NCBI GenBank assembly: GCA_963277665.1
Contig: OY728136.1
Location: 803,669,123-803,733,122 of the forward strand
Direction of reading: 5' to 3'
From: Viscum album
Taxonomy: Eukaryota > Streptophyta > Magnoliopsida > Santalales > Viscaceae
DNA length: 64,000 nt
The notes beneath the pieces were generated by a model, which worked only from the letters and a program-made list of their open reading frames with translations, was not told the DNA's origin and made no database searches. The first letter of the stretch is position 1. The number at the start of each line of letters is the position of its first letter. A program made the translations under genes and the position numbers. Shown here piece by piece: positions 9,290-23,000 of the stretch.

Positions 9290-10060
9290 TGGTGTAAAAT
9301 GGTAGACCTGGGAACTGTGATAGATAAAATGAAAGTACCCCTACCCTATGGACTGAGCCAAATCATTATAGGGTACATACAGAACTACGTACGGCATGAT
9401 TCCTTCCCAAACAGGATACATATCAAGATTTTGATCTTATTTCCTAGACCAACCCCCATCAAAAATGCCTCCATCACACTCCCTATCTACCCATATTTAT
9501 AGAGAAAACCCTAATCACCCCTTGTTTCTCAAATCTAGTATACATCTCGTGGGCATAGGATAGGTGTTAGAGATTCTCTTAATAAATTCAACAATGTGGT
9601 AATATGGTAGACCATGTAACCATTATGGGTAGAATGAATGTTCCCCTACTCATTGGACGGAGCCAAATCGGTATATGGTACATACAAAACTACATACGGC
9701 TTGATTTTTACCCTCATAGGATATTTAGAGACACCTCGATCCTTCATATTGGCCCATCCCCACCAGGAAAGGAAAATAAAATCCCCCCATCATATTCTCT
9801 ACCTCCCTGTACTTGTGAAGGATACTGTGTGACCTATCCTTGTTTCTCACACCGAGTATGACCCATGTGAGCTTGGGATCAGTGGTAAGGATTCCCTTAC
9901 AAAAAGTAATTTTATGGGAATATGATAGGTCTGAAACATGTATCATGTTAAACAAAAATACCCTCAAGTTTCCCTAACACATCGATCAACTATTTTTAGG
10001 GAACATTTAAAACTCTGTGTGTCTTGATTTCTGCCTTTGTAGGATACGTAGTGATGCTCG
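9290..10060. repeat. Tandem repeats of about 305-325 bp
   Basis: Three successive copies start near 9299, 9605 and 9915. They share ATGGTAGACC, then a GAGCCAAATC word, then ACATACANAACTAC and a TGATT-rich segment, followed by a block containing CCTTGTTTCTCAC. A further CCTTGTTTCTCACACCGAG block at about 10826 suggests the series continues with gaps. The unit is about twice 150 bp. Confidence 0.65.
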
Positions 10061-11189
10061 GATTCGAAATCATCGCCCAGCCACAAAACAAATATCGTTT
10101 ACCCCCATATGTAGGTCGTACATGTTTGAGAGTTCTATGAAAGGTCCTTTACCATGACAATAAACTGTGAAATTCTTCGAAAGTTATGTGTGGACTAGTC
10201 CTTGGTATCATGAGATTCCGTACATGCCTCTTATTCATGAGAAGTAAAAAGATCTTGCTTCACCCTACATATATGGATCAGAACTGTGTGGAAGCTCTAA
10301 GATGTTCACAGTTAACCATGGTACAAGTATTCTCACATTCCTAGGAATATATTTCCCATTCATCACACTCCATACCTTGAGAAAACATGGGTCCCCATAA
10401 TCATCCAAGGCCATTTGAGATGGAAGGACAGTGTCATGCAGACACCTTTGCCCAACAGCTACAAGGAGGGTCCACTTCTATATCAGAATTCCCAACAACT
10501 TCAACGCCTAATGTCATCCCTCCTAATTCAAGTTTCCCCTGGAAATATGGATTACACAATATATCGTAACTCACTTATAAAGAACTCCATGAACATCCTG
10601 ATTGTGATTATCCTGAATCTACTTAAGATATTTATGATAGAAAAATATACCTCACTAAAAAACTCTAAACTACATAGCATCACGCCCGCACTGCATGACG
10701 TTAAACTGCATGAGAAAAATCATCCATGTTGTATGAAGTTAAACCACATAACAGTGGTTTAAATCCCAAAAGTTCCCTCTAATTAAAATTTTCTATTCTT
10801 AAGAAAATAAACAGAATCCTCATAATCCCTTGTTTCTCACACCGAGCATGGCTCACGTGAGCTTAGGGATATCGTAGAGAGATCCATTGTGGCTTTATGG
10901 AAAAAATGTCCAGGAATTTGGCCCAAGTATCATGACCCTAAAAGGCATGTCCTGATTCCCTCCCCCAGGAGGAAACATATGTCTTGAACATGTGATGTAA
11001 AATACCCTAGTATCCCATAAATGGAATGATTTCCTCACCATGTGTTTGAGTCAAATACACATAAGGGACAACCCATTCCACGATTAAATCGTGGAACAAA
11101 TGCCCATAATATGGCCAGATACACTCAATCTATACTCCTAATTCCATGATCAGAGTGATCTTGAATCTACATATCTCTCCAAGGCCAAA

Positions 11190-12270
11190 TGATATGGAAG
11201 AAAAATGTCCAGTAGGCACCATTTCTTGACTATGCATATCATGCCCTAGTGGATCATTATACGTTTCCCACAAAAACAGACGTCAATCAATGGAAAATTC
11301 ACCCCATAATATTCCTCTCCTATATCAATATTCCCAATGCCTTCCAAGAGTCGTCACATCCCTCCCGATTCAAGGTCACATAGAGTCAAGGTTTATACTA
11401 TCCTCCATACATATATCTTGGATATATTGGAACATACAGGGCTGATTCATCTCTAGTCTCTTTGGAGTATTTTGATGATATCCCATCTATTTGTGAGAAG
11501 TTGATATACATACAAAATAAGATATCCCCCTCTCATTTCCATGTTTCCTCAAAGAAGATTTGTTAAAATTCTCTTTTTTATGCTAAGGGTCACCCCTCGT
11601 TGAAGATCACATATTGTGTTTAGAAGGATCCTAACATCCACAATCCTCAATACCAATGAAAATGGGAGGCCAGTATCCGATGGAAACCTTTTCTTGACTA
11701 TGCATATCATGCCTCATTGGATCTGATTATGTTGCCCACAAAAATGGACGTCAATCAAAGAAAAATCCATCCATAAGAGAGTACATTCTAGCTTCTATAG
11801 GCTTAAACAAAATTAATGTCTTGTCACACCCCCAGATTTAGAAGACTCTTGGATGATGGCTTATGTACCTCATTTATTCCAAGTGCCCCTGACCCAAAAA
11901 AAGACTCTTAATTTACATGATCATTCATCAGCTCTCCCTCACCCAATAATGAAAAATGCATGAAATGCTTACCACTCATAGCTAACATGAATGTACATAT
12001 TGTCTTCAGACACCACTACTCGGGCCAACCACCCATTAAGTCTCCCTATTTCTAAATAAATTCAAAATGTGGCAAATCCCATCATGTGATCAGAAATGGA
12101 AGGATGGTATCATGTGGAATCTTTTTCCTGACTATGAATATCATTCTCTAGTGGCTCTGCACATGTCGCCCACAAAAAAAAGGACATCAATCAATGGAAA
12201 ATTCATCCCAATGAGAGTTCTTTCCTACCTCTACATGCCTAAAGTGGATCTATATATACAAACATGTTTA
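11190..12270. repeat. Repeats of about 440-467 bp
   Basis: Three copies carry the anchor GACTATGCATATCAT (at about 11228, 11695 and, as GACTATGAATATCAT, 12135). Each is followed by CCCACAAAAA, GACGTCAATCAA, GGAAAATTCA. Spacings are 467 and 440 bp. Two related copies occur at 14340-15000. Confidence 0.65.
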
Positions 12271-12398
12271 TAAAGCACAAATCAACGGTAAATAAAAATC
12301 CATAATCCATGCCTGAAGGGTATTTGAACATTACCTATTTATGGTACCATGTAATGGAATTGCCCCATTAAGTATGGTCAAAGCTGTTAGAACCAAAA

Positions 12399-13130
12399 CA
12401 TCTATAAACAGTTTGATTACCAGGACTGTGAAATGCCAGTGAAAAAGATGTCATACTTTCTTGGGAGAAAAATCCTCAAATAGAACCTCTGGGAAAAAGT
12501 ATATTATTGTTTTTTTTAAAGTTGAAACATTCATCCATTATAAAATGTGTAAATATTCATAGGTTGAAAACACACCAAGGGTTGGATAATCATAAGTCAT
12601 GTTATTCCAGCTAATCCTATGACAAGTAAGAATAGGAAAAAATATGGGTAATAATGAAAGGAAACATATTTTTTTCTATGAAACCCCAGGAAGTGTCGAA
12701 CTGCGCTCAATGAGTCCCATGTATTAGGAAAAAATTGGATCATTATCTGATCATTAAAGTTGGTACCGCTTCTACAATGGAACAACCTCATCTTTATCCC
12801 GATCGGAGCCCATTCTGATGGGGGGTGTTTGTAGGGTCTAGAAAATTCTGCAAATTGAATGAAAATACTCTTGCATATTGAGAAAATAAAAGGTATAATG
12901 CTGGATTGAAAATTTGAGAATAAGATGAAAGAAATAATATTTTGCAATGTAATCTAGCATGGCCGCGTACCGATTGTCGGGAAAGGTTTGTGAAAGTAAT
13001 AAAACACAAACTACTGGTACGTAAGTGACATACAACTCATTATCCCAAGAGGCATTGGATAGAGAATGAATTTATTCATGGTGAATTTCCAACCGTGAAC
13101 TGAATCCACCATGAACTGTTTTTACTAGTG
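12399..13130. mobile_element. Probable short non-autonomous CACTA-like element
   Basis: The right end, on the minus strand, is CACTAGTAAAAACAGTTCAT (13111-13130), a typical CACTA terminus. It is followed inward by alternating ACCATGAACTG, ACCGTGAAC and TTCATGGTGAA words that look like subterminal repeats. A weaker matching left end, CATCTATAAACAGTTTG, starts at 12399. That gives about 732 bp with no coding capacity, lying within the satellite-like region. The flanking triplets (AAA and AGA) are not identical, so the left boundary is tentative. Confidence 0.45.
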
Positions 13131-13587
13131 AGAATATAATGGAAGTGCGCCCTGTGTACCATCCATGTAGACGATGTGGTTCAGGGATGAGGAGATGCTG
13201 ATGGCGTACCTAACATCTGCAAACCCCAGATTGACCAAGTATTCGGTATGTCAAATATCTTCCATGGGATTCAGGAGAAGGAGTCATGTGTACTATAGAT
13301 ACAGATTCCTCACAACTCTATAAAAGGACCACTAGGGGGAATCCAAAAGTAGTAGGAAGAATACAAAGAGAAGGCTCCAAGACAGAGAAAAAGTGGACGA
13401 AGAATGTAGAGGGTGAGGGAGAAGTTTATCCTATGCCCAAAATAGTTTGCGGGACTCTATCCCACATCCAAAATAGTTTGCTGACTCTATCATGTGAACC
13501 ATATGTAGAAAATATTTTTCCAAATTCCTCCCCCCAAACTGTATTTAGAAGACCCTCCACAGCCACCTAGAGAACCCATAAAATAAT

Positions 13588-13785
13588 TATAAAAAAATGG
13601 TTTGAGGATTCCCATATACCGAAAATGGTTCACGGATGCCCATATGTAGAAAATGGATTATAGATACCAATATGCGGAAAATATTTTGAAGATTCCCATA
13701 TGAAGAAAAGTGGTTCATGGATGCCCAAATGCGGAAGACAGTACTTAGAACCCCTATATGGATGACAGTTTGTGGAATGCTCATC
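13588..13785. repeat. 28-bp minisatellite
   Basis: Units beginning CCCATATG start at 13611, 13639, 13667, 13695, 13724 and 13753, a period of 28 or 29 bp. The approximate consensus is CCCATATGNGGAAAATGG followed by TTNATGGATG. More degenerate units extend left to about 13435 and perhaps right to about 13900. They are contiguous, with no unique spacers. Confidence 0.8.
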
Positions 13786-14339
13786 CATGCACCATCATAT
13801 GTAGCTAAATCCTCCACAAACCAACATATATGGCCAACTCTTCTGCATTTTATCCACAGTGGATGTATCACATGCATACCATCGTATGTAGCTAGCATCC
13901 CCCGTGTACAATCATAAGCGGTAAGCTCAAGGCAGAACATAGTTGGTGCACAACGGTCCATACTGTGGGGGGGCAGCCCCTACACCCTCACTCTAGATCT
14001 CTGTCGGGATGTGATCCCAACCTTTTAGGCCGGTCCCATTGCTACCATCAGAATCCCCCTAGAAAAATGGAGAGTCACACCATGAACTTTTTGGTCCGGG
14101 TCAATGACATGTTCCATTGTGCCCTAATTCCACCCAAAACGTTTTCCCTTAAATACCTTGAGAAGATACATTCCGCATGCACCTCCCGACAACACTATCA
14201 ACTGACTCCTTTTCTTGGTTGACCTAGAACACCCTGGAAAATCACAACCTGAATGTTTCTTAAATGCCCGAACACATCCTTTCTATCCATCAAATTCTAT
14301 GTCTCTGGTGATTTTGGATCTTCTTAAACCTCAACGACC

Positions 14340-15000
14340 ATAAAAATTGGAAGGACAATGTCATTAAGACACCTATTCTTGACTATTCACATCATGCCTC
14401 GATGGCTCTACATATTTTTCACACAAAATGGCCTATCAACAAGAGGAAAAATCATCCTCAAAAGAGTCCTTTACTACCTCGGTATGCCTAAAATTCTATC
14501 ATTCCCCATATCATTTCTCTTGATATGGGAATCCCTAGTTACATAGTTTACACTTTCCTTCCCTCTCATGTTTGAGGCATGTCAAAACATCCAAACATAA
14601 TTATCCTTCAGTTAATAATTGCTCCTACAACCAACAATCGAAACTCTATGACCTTAAAATTTGAATTATCTATCTAACAACATGACATTAAATTGTATGG
14701 TTTTAGTCCTGGTAATAAGACATTAATCGGTGATTCCATCATCTAAGCTATATGAATTTAAACATTATTATAATGGTTTATTTCAGATATTCATAAACCT
14801 CCCCGGCTATCAAAAATGGAAGGATAGTGTCTTACAGATACCATTTTTTGATTATGCACATATTGCCCCAGGGGATATATATATGTTTCCCACAAAAATG
14901 GCATGTCAACAAGAGACAAATTTGTCCTCAAGAAAGGCCACTCCTACCTCTGTATCACTCAATGGATTCCAAGCCTCGTATCATTTCCCCTGATCTGAAA
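14340..15000. repeat. Two further copies of the about 450-bp repeat
   Basis: Copies anchored at about 14349 and 14819 (TGGAAGGA, TAGTGTC, CAC/GCACAT, then CACAAAATGGC and CAACAAGAG) are 470-475 bp apart. They match the units at 11190-12270, with the CACTA-like insert and the minisatellite between the two groups. Confidence 0.6.
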
Positions 15001-15394
15001 TCCTCTAGAATCATGGTTTAGATGTTCATTCCCTCTCATGTTCAAGGAATGTTGGAACATCTCAACATGTTTATCCTCCAGTAAATCATTGTCCCATCTA
15101 TATGACATAAAATAGTATTATACCACACATGAAATTCTGGGGCCCTCCCACTGAGCTATGTTCCCAATCTTCAGAGGTCGGGATGCATGACCATTAATGT
15201 CATCTCACATGTTAGAGTTCGTTTTTAGGTTCCCTCACCTATGGTCACCCTAACATCTTCTGTCACAAGCTCCCCCTCCTCCACTAATAGTGGAGGAGGT
15301 ATGTGAAATGTTGAATATTTCACATCCTCTAGTTTCTAAAACTGAGAATGACTTACGTGAGCTTATATGTTTATGAGGATTTCGACATCCACGT

Positions 15395-16345
15395 GATTCT
15401 AAACTATGTGAACACTGATTCTTGATAAAACCAGCATATGTAGGACACCCACTAGAAGTCCTGAGCTCAAAAGGGTGCTCTCTCAGGAAGGGTCCACCCA
15501 ATAAGGATTCGTCAAATGGGTGGCTCCCATAAGTAAGCCCCACACCATCTGATCTGTGAGAACTCTGATTCCTGATCAATCTAGAATACGTAGGACGCCT
15601 TCCAGAAGTCCCAAGCTCAAAATGTTTACCTCTCATGATGGGTCCACCTAATCATGTTTCCTGAAATGGGATGCTTCCATGCATAATCCCCACACCATCT
15701 GAACTACAAGAACAATGGTTCTTGATCAAACCAGGATATGTAATACGCCTACGAAAAGGCCTAAGCTCCAAAGGGTGCCCTCCTAGGAAGGGTCCACCCA
15801 GTCATGTTTCCCAAATTGGTGGCTTCCACATGTATGAACCACACCCTCTAAACATAGATAACTCGGATTCCTAATCAAAATGGGATATGTAGGATGCCTA
15901 CCAGAAGTCCCGATCTGAAAAGGATTCCCTCTCATGAAGGTTCCACCCAATCATGTTTCCTTAAATGGGTAGCTTCCATGTGTAAACCCCACACAATATA
16001 ATCTACAAGAATTCTAATTCAAGATCAAACTGTGGTACGTATAATGCCTTCCAAAAGGATTGATATCAAAAGGGTTCCCTCCCAAAAAGGGTCCACCTAG
16101 TCATGTTTCCCAAATGGGGAGCTTCCACACGTAAGCCCCACACCTTCTCAACTACGAGAACTCTGATTCCTGGTTAAATCAGGATACATAGGACACCTAC
16201 CTAAAGGCCCAAGATCATATGGGTTCCAGTCCATAATGGGTTCACCCAATCATGACCTGTTTAATAGGAAGCTCCCATGCGTAATCCCCACACATTCCAA
16301 AGTACGTGGGTCCTGATTCCTCCCCGAGGATATGTATGAATCCCT
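15395..16345. repeat. 150-bp tandem repeat block, about six copies
   Basis: The word GGGTCCACC (or a one-base variant) recurs at about 15490, 15640, 15790, 15939, 16089 and 16238, a spacing of 149-150 bp. Each unit also contains TGATTCCTGATCAAA, GGATATGTAGGA, AGAAGTCC, AATCATGTTTCC and GCTTCCA...CCCCACACC. Identity between neighbours is moderate. The 128-codon minus-strand frame here (15250-15636) simply spans repeat units. Confidence 0.9.
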
Positions 16346-17085
16346 ACGTATGGGCCCGATCCCAACGTCAAGTGACCTTCTTTCCCACTGGATAATAATA
16401 AACTCCAGAGCACCTTATAATATGGATCAAGTCAACATCACCTTCCTAGAATCAAATATATGCATACTTAAGAAAAATTTGCAAACCAAGGCAAACATGT
16501 GGACACACTATTTGAGAATGAACCAAGGAGTCGTGAACATATGAACATGAACTAAATTAATAAGTGAGTTCTAGAATAGTCAGAAATCCTCCCTCGAAAG
16601 GGCATGGTGAGCCTGACCTCCCATCCTTTCAACCTATGGAGTCCTTAAGTGTCGTTGACCAAATATTTAGCCGACGAGCGCTTGCCTTTAGAATGTAGGT
16701 CAATGAACCATGGATACAAGGGCCACTAGGCATTCTTAGTCCTACTCATAAACTTTTTAGATACCATCTGAGGATGTTGCATCCGAGAAGAATTTATTTC
16801 ATGAGTATTTAACCCCCATGAAATCACCATCTTGGACCAACAGTTCCTATAGGGTTAATTGAACATTCTTTAAAGCATAATGACGATGAATGATTTGAAA
16901 CAAAGGAATGTTAAATTTGATGAGTACCCCCTTAATAGGAAAAAAGGGACCGGTGACAATCCGTTTCTTCCATTTCCTCTCCGCCCAAAAATGTGCCACC
17001 TTAGAGGCAGAACAAATACTAAACATCATCCATATGGGAATGAAGAGGTATTAAAATCCTCGTGTTCTATATTGTATTTCCACTC
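16346..17085. other. Unassigned single-copy-looking spacer
   Basis: Moderate GC, right of the tandem block and left of the AT-rich region. Short frames on both strands have no recognisable domain, and I see no repeat. Confidence 0.4.
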
Positions 17086-20000
17086 TTAACCAACTATTAT
17101 ACTTAATATTTTTAATTAAAATTTATAATTAATCCATTCATTTTATCATTTATTCTGATATATTCACCATCCCCACTATAAACCTTCTTCTATCCTATTC
17201 TATCCTCAAAATATTAATTTTTATTTCTTTTCTCAAAAATCATTTTTTTGAAAATAGTATATTGAATTCATATTCATAAATTAGTTGAAAATTAAGTACT
17301 TTTTAACCAATATGATTTATTTATATAAATATATTATCATAAATTTATAAATTGTGGTTATTCTAATTCATAATTCTAGGATTTGTGTCTAGGTTATAGC
17401 TATAATGATTATATAATATTAATAGTATCACATGCGTAATTAAAACATGATGTTTCAGGTAATTAATTCCCTCAGATATATTAAATTATTCCAAAAAACA
17501 ATTACATAAATACATGACGTGTTATAAAATATTTAGAAAATACGATTGTTTTGTTTATGAAAAAAATTATGGAGAGATCCAGTGAAAATTATTTTCACAA
17601 TCAACAAATTATACTTAACTGAAATTATTTGAAATGAGGAAAAAATAAATTCCAAATATAATTTATATTATTAAATATTTAAATTATGTAGAGAGACAAA
17701 AAATTAAAAAAAATTGATTTCCCAAAGCATTTAATTATGCCCAGGAATCCTCAAAACAATATAAAATCCAATAATAAAAAACAAACAAATAGAATTATAG
17801 AAATAAAGGAAAAATAAAAATATATATATAAATAGGTGGATTCCCACTCCCCCACACCCATAGATTTAAATTATAAATTATTTAATCTCAACCAAATTTA
17901 AATGAAAAATAAAAAAAACATAAAACACGAAAAGTCACAAAAACTTCTATTGGGGATGTGGATACCATTAATTAATATAATTGATACATTAATTTCGACC
18001 CTAAAAGAATTATTGAACAAAAAAAATAATTTTATTGAAATAAAATAAAAAAATATAAATATAATATAGAAAAAATACTTGGTTTTAACCCAAAATTGGC
18101 TTGAGGTTTTCGATACTATCCAGTTGTAAGTTTCAAATTTGTTACCCAGTATAGTGGTTGCTATTAATTTTTAGTCATAAATCACCAAACTATTTTCATT
18201 ATATTTTAAATCAATTTAATGTCATTTAAGTGAACTTTATTTATAGTGTACATTTATTTTATCAAGAGATAATGATGATAAAATTTTAAGGTAGTGGGTG
18301 GGGAAAGAAATTGTCATGTTTTTTTAGACATTAATTATAGGAAATCCTCTTATATTTCATCACGGGACATTGTTCATGTGATAATAATTATTGGGAAGTA
18401 TAATATAGAAAAAAAATTATATGGGATATGATTATATCATAATGATTTTGTAATTAAATATTCCTCTATGGGTCAGTTATCTTAAAACATTACCTCTTCG
18501 AGAAAAGAAAATAGAAACTTAGTCTTAGTGGGTGAATCTTATTCTTCTTAATCTTCCACTATGGAATCCCATTATATTTTTTAAAAATATGAATATTTTA
18601 TGGATTTTATTTTTTAAAAAAATTAATATTCAAAAAAACAATGAAAATATTATATCCCAATATTGTAATATATTTTTATTCATCTTATTTTCTTATTACC
18701 TCTTTCAGTTTACTAGAGGGATTTGGAGATATCTTGTGTATATCCCTTAATTTGTATTCAAAATAAACTAAATTAGTGGAGACATCATATAATATAGGAT
18801 TTATTTACATATATGATGCGTTTTCTTTATTAATGATTGGATAATAATATATATCTATATGTTTCAAAAAATAATACTAATATTATTAAAATAATATTGA
18901 TTGTCTACTATTAAATCACCCATGACATCAGATCTAAATACATATTTTCTCAATGGTTTAAATAGGAATAATGATAGGTCTTGAGGAATATTTCTACAAT
19001 ACCATATGGGTTCTTTGACTGAAAATGTCAATGGGAAAATCTGATGTTTTTCATCAAATTTATTTTCATTCCAACCATACTGATTTGATTTCTTTAATAG
19101 AAGTTGAAGAGATCTGTATTTAGTCTCACACACCATGCATGATTTTAATTTGGTTTTCAATTGATTCATAACGAACAATTACTTTCTAGAGTAATAAATA
19201 TTTTGAAAAGGCATAACATATAAATATCTTCAATAAAAATCAATATTGACCTTGCAAACTAATTATATTTAATGAATTTTCATTTATAAAAAAATAATAA
19301 TTTATGGTATTGTGAAAACTATTTTGTTCAATGATTTTTCCACCAATGATATGGTTTCAAAATTATATAGTTACTTTTTCATGAATACATAGTAAATAAA
19401 TTATCATGTTACTAAATCGTGTTCCACTGTCGGACAACCTATGTTTTATCTTAAAATGATGCTACATAAACTGTCAATTTCTTTATTATCACTATTATAT
19501 TTCACTATAAAATAAATAAATGATTGTATTATAAGTGGAATATAAAAATATATATATAGAAAAATAAGAAAAATCATAGATACCATTGTATAATAATTAT
19601 TAGTATTTATATGATCATGGTGACACAAAAAACATTAATTAAAAGTAATTAAATCTAATAATTCTACTCAGTGGAAAAATCAAGACCTATGACTCTACAT
19701 ATATTAGTTTGATATATGGTTAACATATAAAATACCTCATTATATATTATTAATCATATTTCTATTAATAAATATTCCAAAATCCACCATTTTAATGACT
19801 TAATCATTGAAGGGGATGAAAATGAATTGACTTGATGGGGTAATATTGTAGTAATGAAACAAGGTAGATCACAAAACATAATCATTTTACCACTAAATCC
19901 TGAGAAAAAAATGAGAATAATTTTGTTTAATGAACATAAAGAATACATTATATTCCTACTTGAATATATAGGTTGATTACTTCTCTACAACTATTGAGAT

Positions 20001-23000
20001 AAAATAAGCACATATGGAAAACAAAAAATAGAATAATAGAGGGATACAGAAAATGTAATCAATATCATGATTAATAAGAAAACTATATAAAGTAGAATAT
20101 TTAAACAATTTAACACATATATTTAGTTTTAATCCCATGTAAATTCTTCTGAAAAATTACTATATAATTTGAATTGAATTCAAGATGCACATTTATATGA
20201 TAGAGGGGTGAAAACATTTCACTCTAAATATTTTCCAAGAAAGTCAGTACATTTTTTGACCATTAATTGATTGATTCCTATATGTTCATGTTTTTTTATG
20301 TGGTTTTTATATTTAATTATTTCATTATAAGAAATTTGAGATTAATTTGACACATGTGGTAAAAATTACTACAAGATAACAATAAGAACATTTTAAAGGC
20401 TTGTAGACTTTTAAAATTCCCATATGTTGGTTTCTCAATCATTTATAATATGGAAAATGATTTAGCATAGAGTCTCAATATTAAATCAATTGGTCACTTG
20501 ACCCCTAATATAACATTTAGTTTAATTTCATCTCAATTATACATGTACATTGGGAGATATGGGATCAGCTAAAATTTTCATCAAAATTGTTCAAAAATTT
20601 TGAGGTCCCTTTTTGAGGTTTTTTTCGGATTGATATTATTGGTTTCATAGTACTTTTTAGTTGAATGAAATGAAACACCATAGATTAGAAATAAAAAAGA
20701 AGATATTTTCATTTTAAATTATATTTAAAAAAATTATGTATGAAATATAAAAGGATTATACAAATAAAAAATAACAAATTAATCCATTGTAATAATAAAT
20801 ACTAAAATTATCACCAAAACATAAAAATATTACAATAAAACATAAAATTTAAGAAAAATTGATTTTACACATTTAATTATTGAATATAATGAAATAAAAT
20901 AAAATATTCATAAACCCACCAATCATAATCATTGAACTCTAAAGAAATCATTTATACTATATTTGAAATATACATCATAATGTATAACATCCAATAAAAC
21001 ATAATTCTCATAAACAAATGAAATATAATTCCATCAAAGGGATAAGAACATCCTAACCAAATGAATCTATCATAAAACTAAATATAATCTCATTCTATTT
21101 AAAATATTCATTTCATACAAACTTCTATAGAAATTTAGGTACCTCTTAGTCATGGATTTAAATATACATATTTACTCAATCCTAATGAATTCTTGATCTC
21201 CATAGGCTTCTTATATTTCAAACATCACCACATTAAAAATGAAACATATATTTCAATAACATGGTATTCATATTGTGTTGAATGGAAATCCATATAATCC
21301 ATACAATGTTATTATATGGTAATAGGTTATTATTAAATAAATATTATAAATACATTCCTAAGTATCATAAATGATTTTTTTCTTTAGATAAATATTTTAA
21401 AAGAATAATTATTTCATAAGATACCATAAAAACAACCTAAAATATATTCCCATATATTATAATTCTTTTTAATACCATAAGAAATCACTCTTCAAACCAC
21501 GGGGATAGGAAATATAGTAATTAGTGAGCTTAGATGGGAAGTCATGTTTAAAATGGAATATATCAATCATCTCATAAATAAAACCATGGAAAAATATTAT
21601 TAAAAAATGATAATAAAAATTGAAAATATATACCAAAAATATCATAGTTAATAGTCATTAATCATGGAATAAATTATAGTAATTCATAATACATAAATCA
21701 AAATTCAACCAGAGAATAATATTCATGATATCATAACTAAGAAATAATATATATGTTTATAGAATAATCATATTTATATAAAATAATAACTACTATAAAA
21801 AGATAAAAACTAAGAACATCAAATAAGAATCAGTTCGATCCTAATTATATTTAATTATTAGACATGTTTCACAACCTATATTATCATTGTCTATAGAGTC
21901 TCTAACTAAAACCGGTTCACATATAATTCCATTTCTTATAATCTCAAGAGACATATTTCTTTAACCAACTCATTAAAGGTATATATAAATCATCATAAAC
22001 TCATCAAATAATAAAAATCTATTAACGTATTGGTCATATGATAATAAATCATTTATCACCTATTATAACCCATTACAGGGAAACATGTTTTACAAACATT
22101 CAAATATTTAATTAAAACAAGACTAGTATAAAATAACAAGGTATCAAAAGTATATCATCATCATAATCATAGTCCTTGAAAATAATGAATATGGATGGTA
22201 TTCTTGGACATTACCCATTTTAAATAATAAGTAACATAAATGGATATAATTTTAAATTAATATTACAGGAAAAAATTGGAAGGAATATATCATTAGATAA
22301 ACACCCTTATCTTTTTTGAAGAACATCATCTGAATATAAAAATTCCCAAAATATTATAGAAATTTTTTTATTTTTAAATAGACATAGAAAATATTAATGT
22401 AACCATCGACACTTCGATCTGTCATGACAGTAGAAATTTTCATATATTCTTTATATAATAAAATAATGATTCTATAAATTTTTTATGAAAATTCAAAAGA
22501 GACACATTCATAAAGTAATTAGAATATTAATTACATAAATTTTAATATGTTTTATACATATATAGAAATATATATAGAAAATAATAAGAAATTATAAATA
22601 TCAGTTGTAAATATAGATTATTAAAAACATGTAAATCGTGAAAAAATATTCTTAGATGAAGAGGAAAAAAATGTTTTTCAGGAAAACATTTTCACAATAA
22701 TTTTAAGTATAAAAGATAATAAATTTTACTTTTTTTCAAAATTTCCATGAATAAGAATAATAAAATAAAAGGAATGTTATTTTTTAGAGTAATATTTTAA
22801 TATTTCATTATCAGAAACATAATCAAAAAAAATAATAGTAAAAAATTAGATTCTCACATAAAACCCATACCACTTTTGTAATTTTCAAATTAAAACCACA
22901 TGAAAGAGGTAACCATAGAATGATATTTAAAATGAAATAATATTTATGAGAAATTTAATAAATTTCCATCAATAGTAAAATATTTGGATCCTAAATGAAT

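Larger units (their letters stand above)
9140..16345. repeat. Diverged satellite-like repeat array
   Basis: A 7-kb region that is less AT-rich than the DNA to its right and is built of diverged tandem and interspersed repeats. A shared core, AACTACG, a short gap, TGATTCCT, a gap, CAGGATA, appears both in the regular 150-bp block at the right and at 9399, 9702, 10026 and 10951 at the left. This suggests one repeat family with a base unit near 150 bp and longer multiples. Apparent ORFs across it change with the repeat and have no homology I recognise. It is interrupted by a probable CACTA-like element (12399-13130) and a 28-bp minisatellite. Confidence 0.6.

Noticed and set aside
9604..9861. 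85-codon plus-strand frame and its overlaps
   Set aside because: Frame changes between repeat copies of the about 305-bp unit; not conserved between units.
10415..10762. 115-codon frame as a gene
   Set aside because: Inside the satellite-like region, overlapped by another frame, no domain or conserved start.
12597..12947. 116-codon minus-strand frame
   Set aside because: Falls in the probable non-autonomous CACTA-like element; overlapped by two other frames and low complexity.
13611..13781. CRISPR array
   Set aside because: Units are contiguous with no spacers, and the setting is a plant nuclear genome.
13587..13961. 124-codon minus-strand frame as a gene
   Set aside because: Produced by reading the 28-bp minisatellite; the peptide repeats with the DNA.
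15250..15636. 128-codon minus-strand frame as a gene
   Set aside because: Spans 150-bp tandem units; other units carry stops in the same frame.
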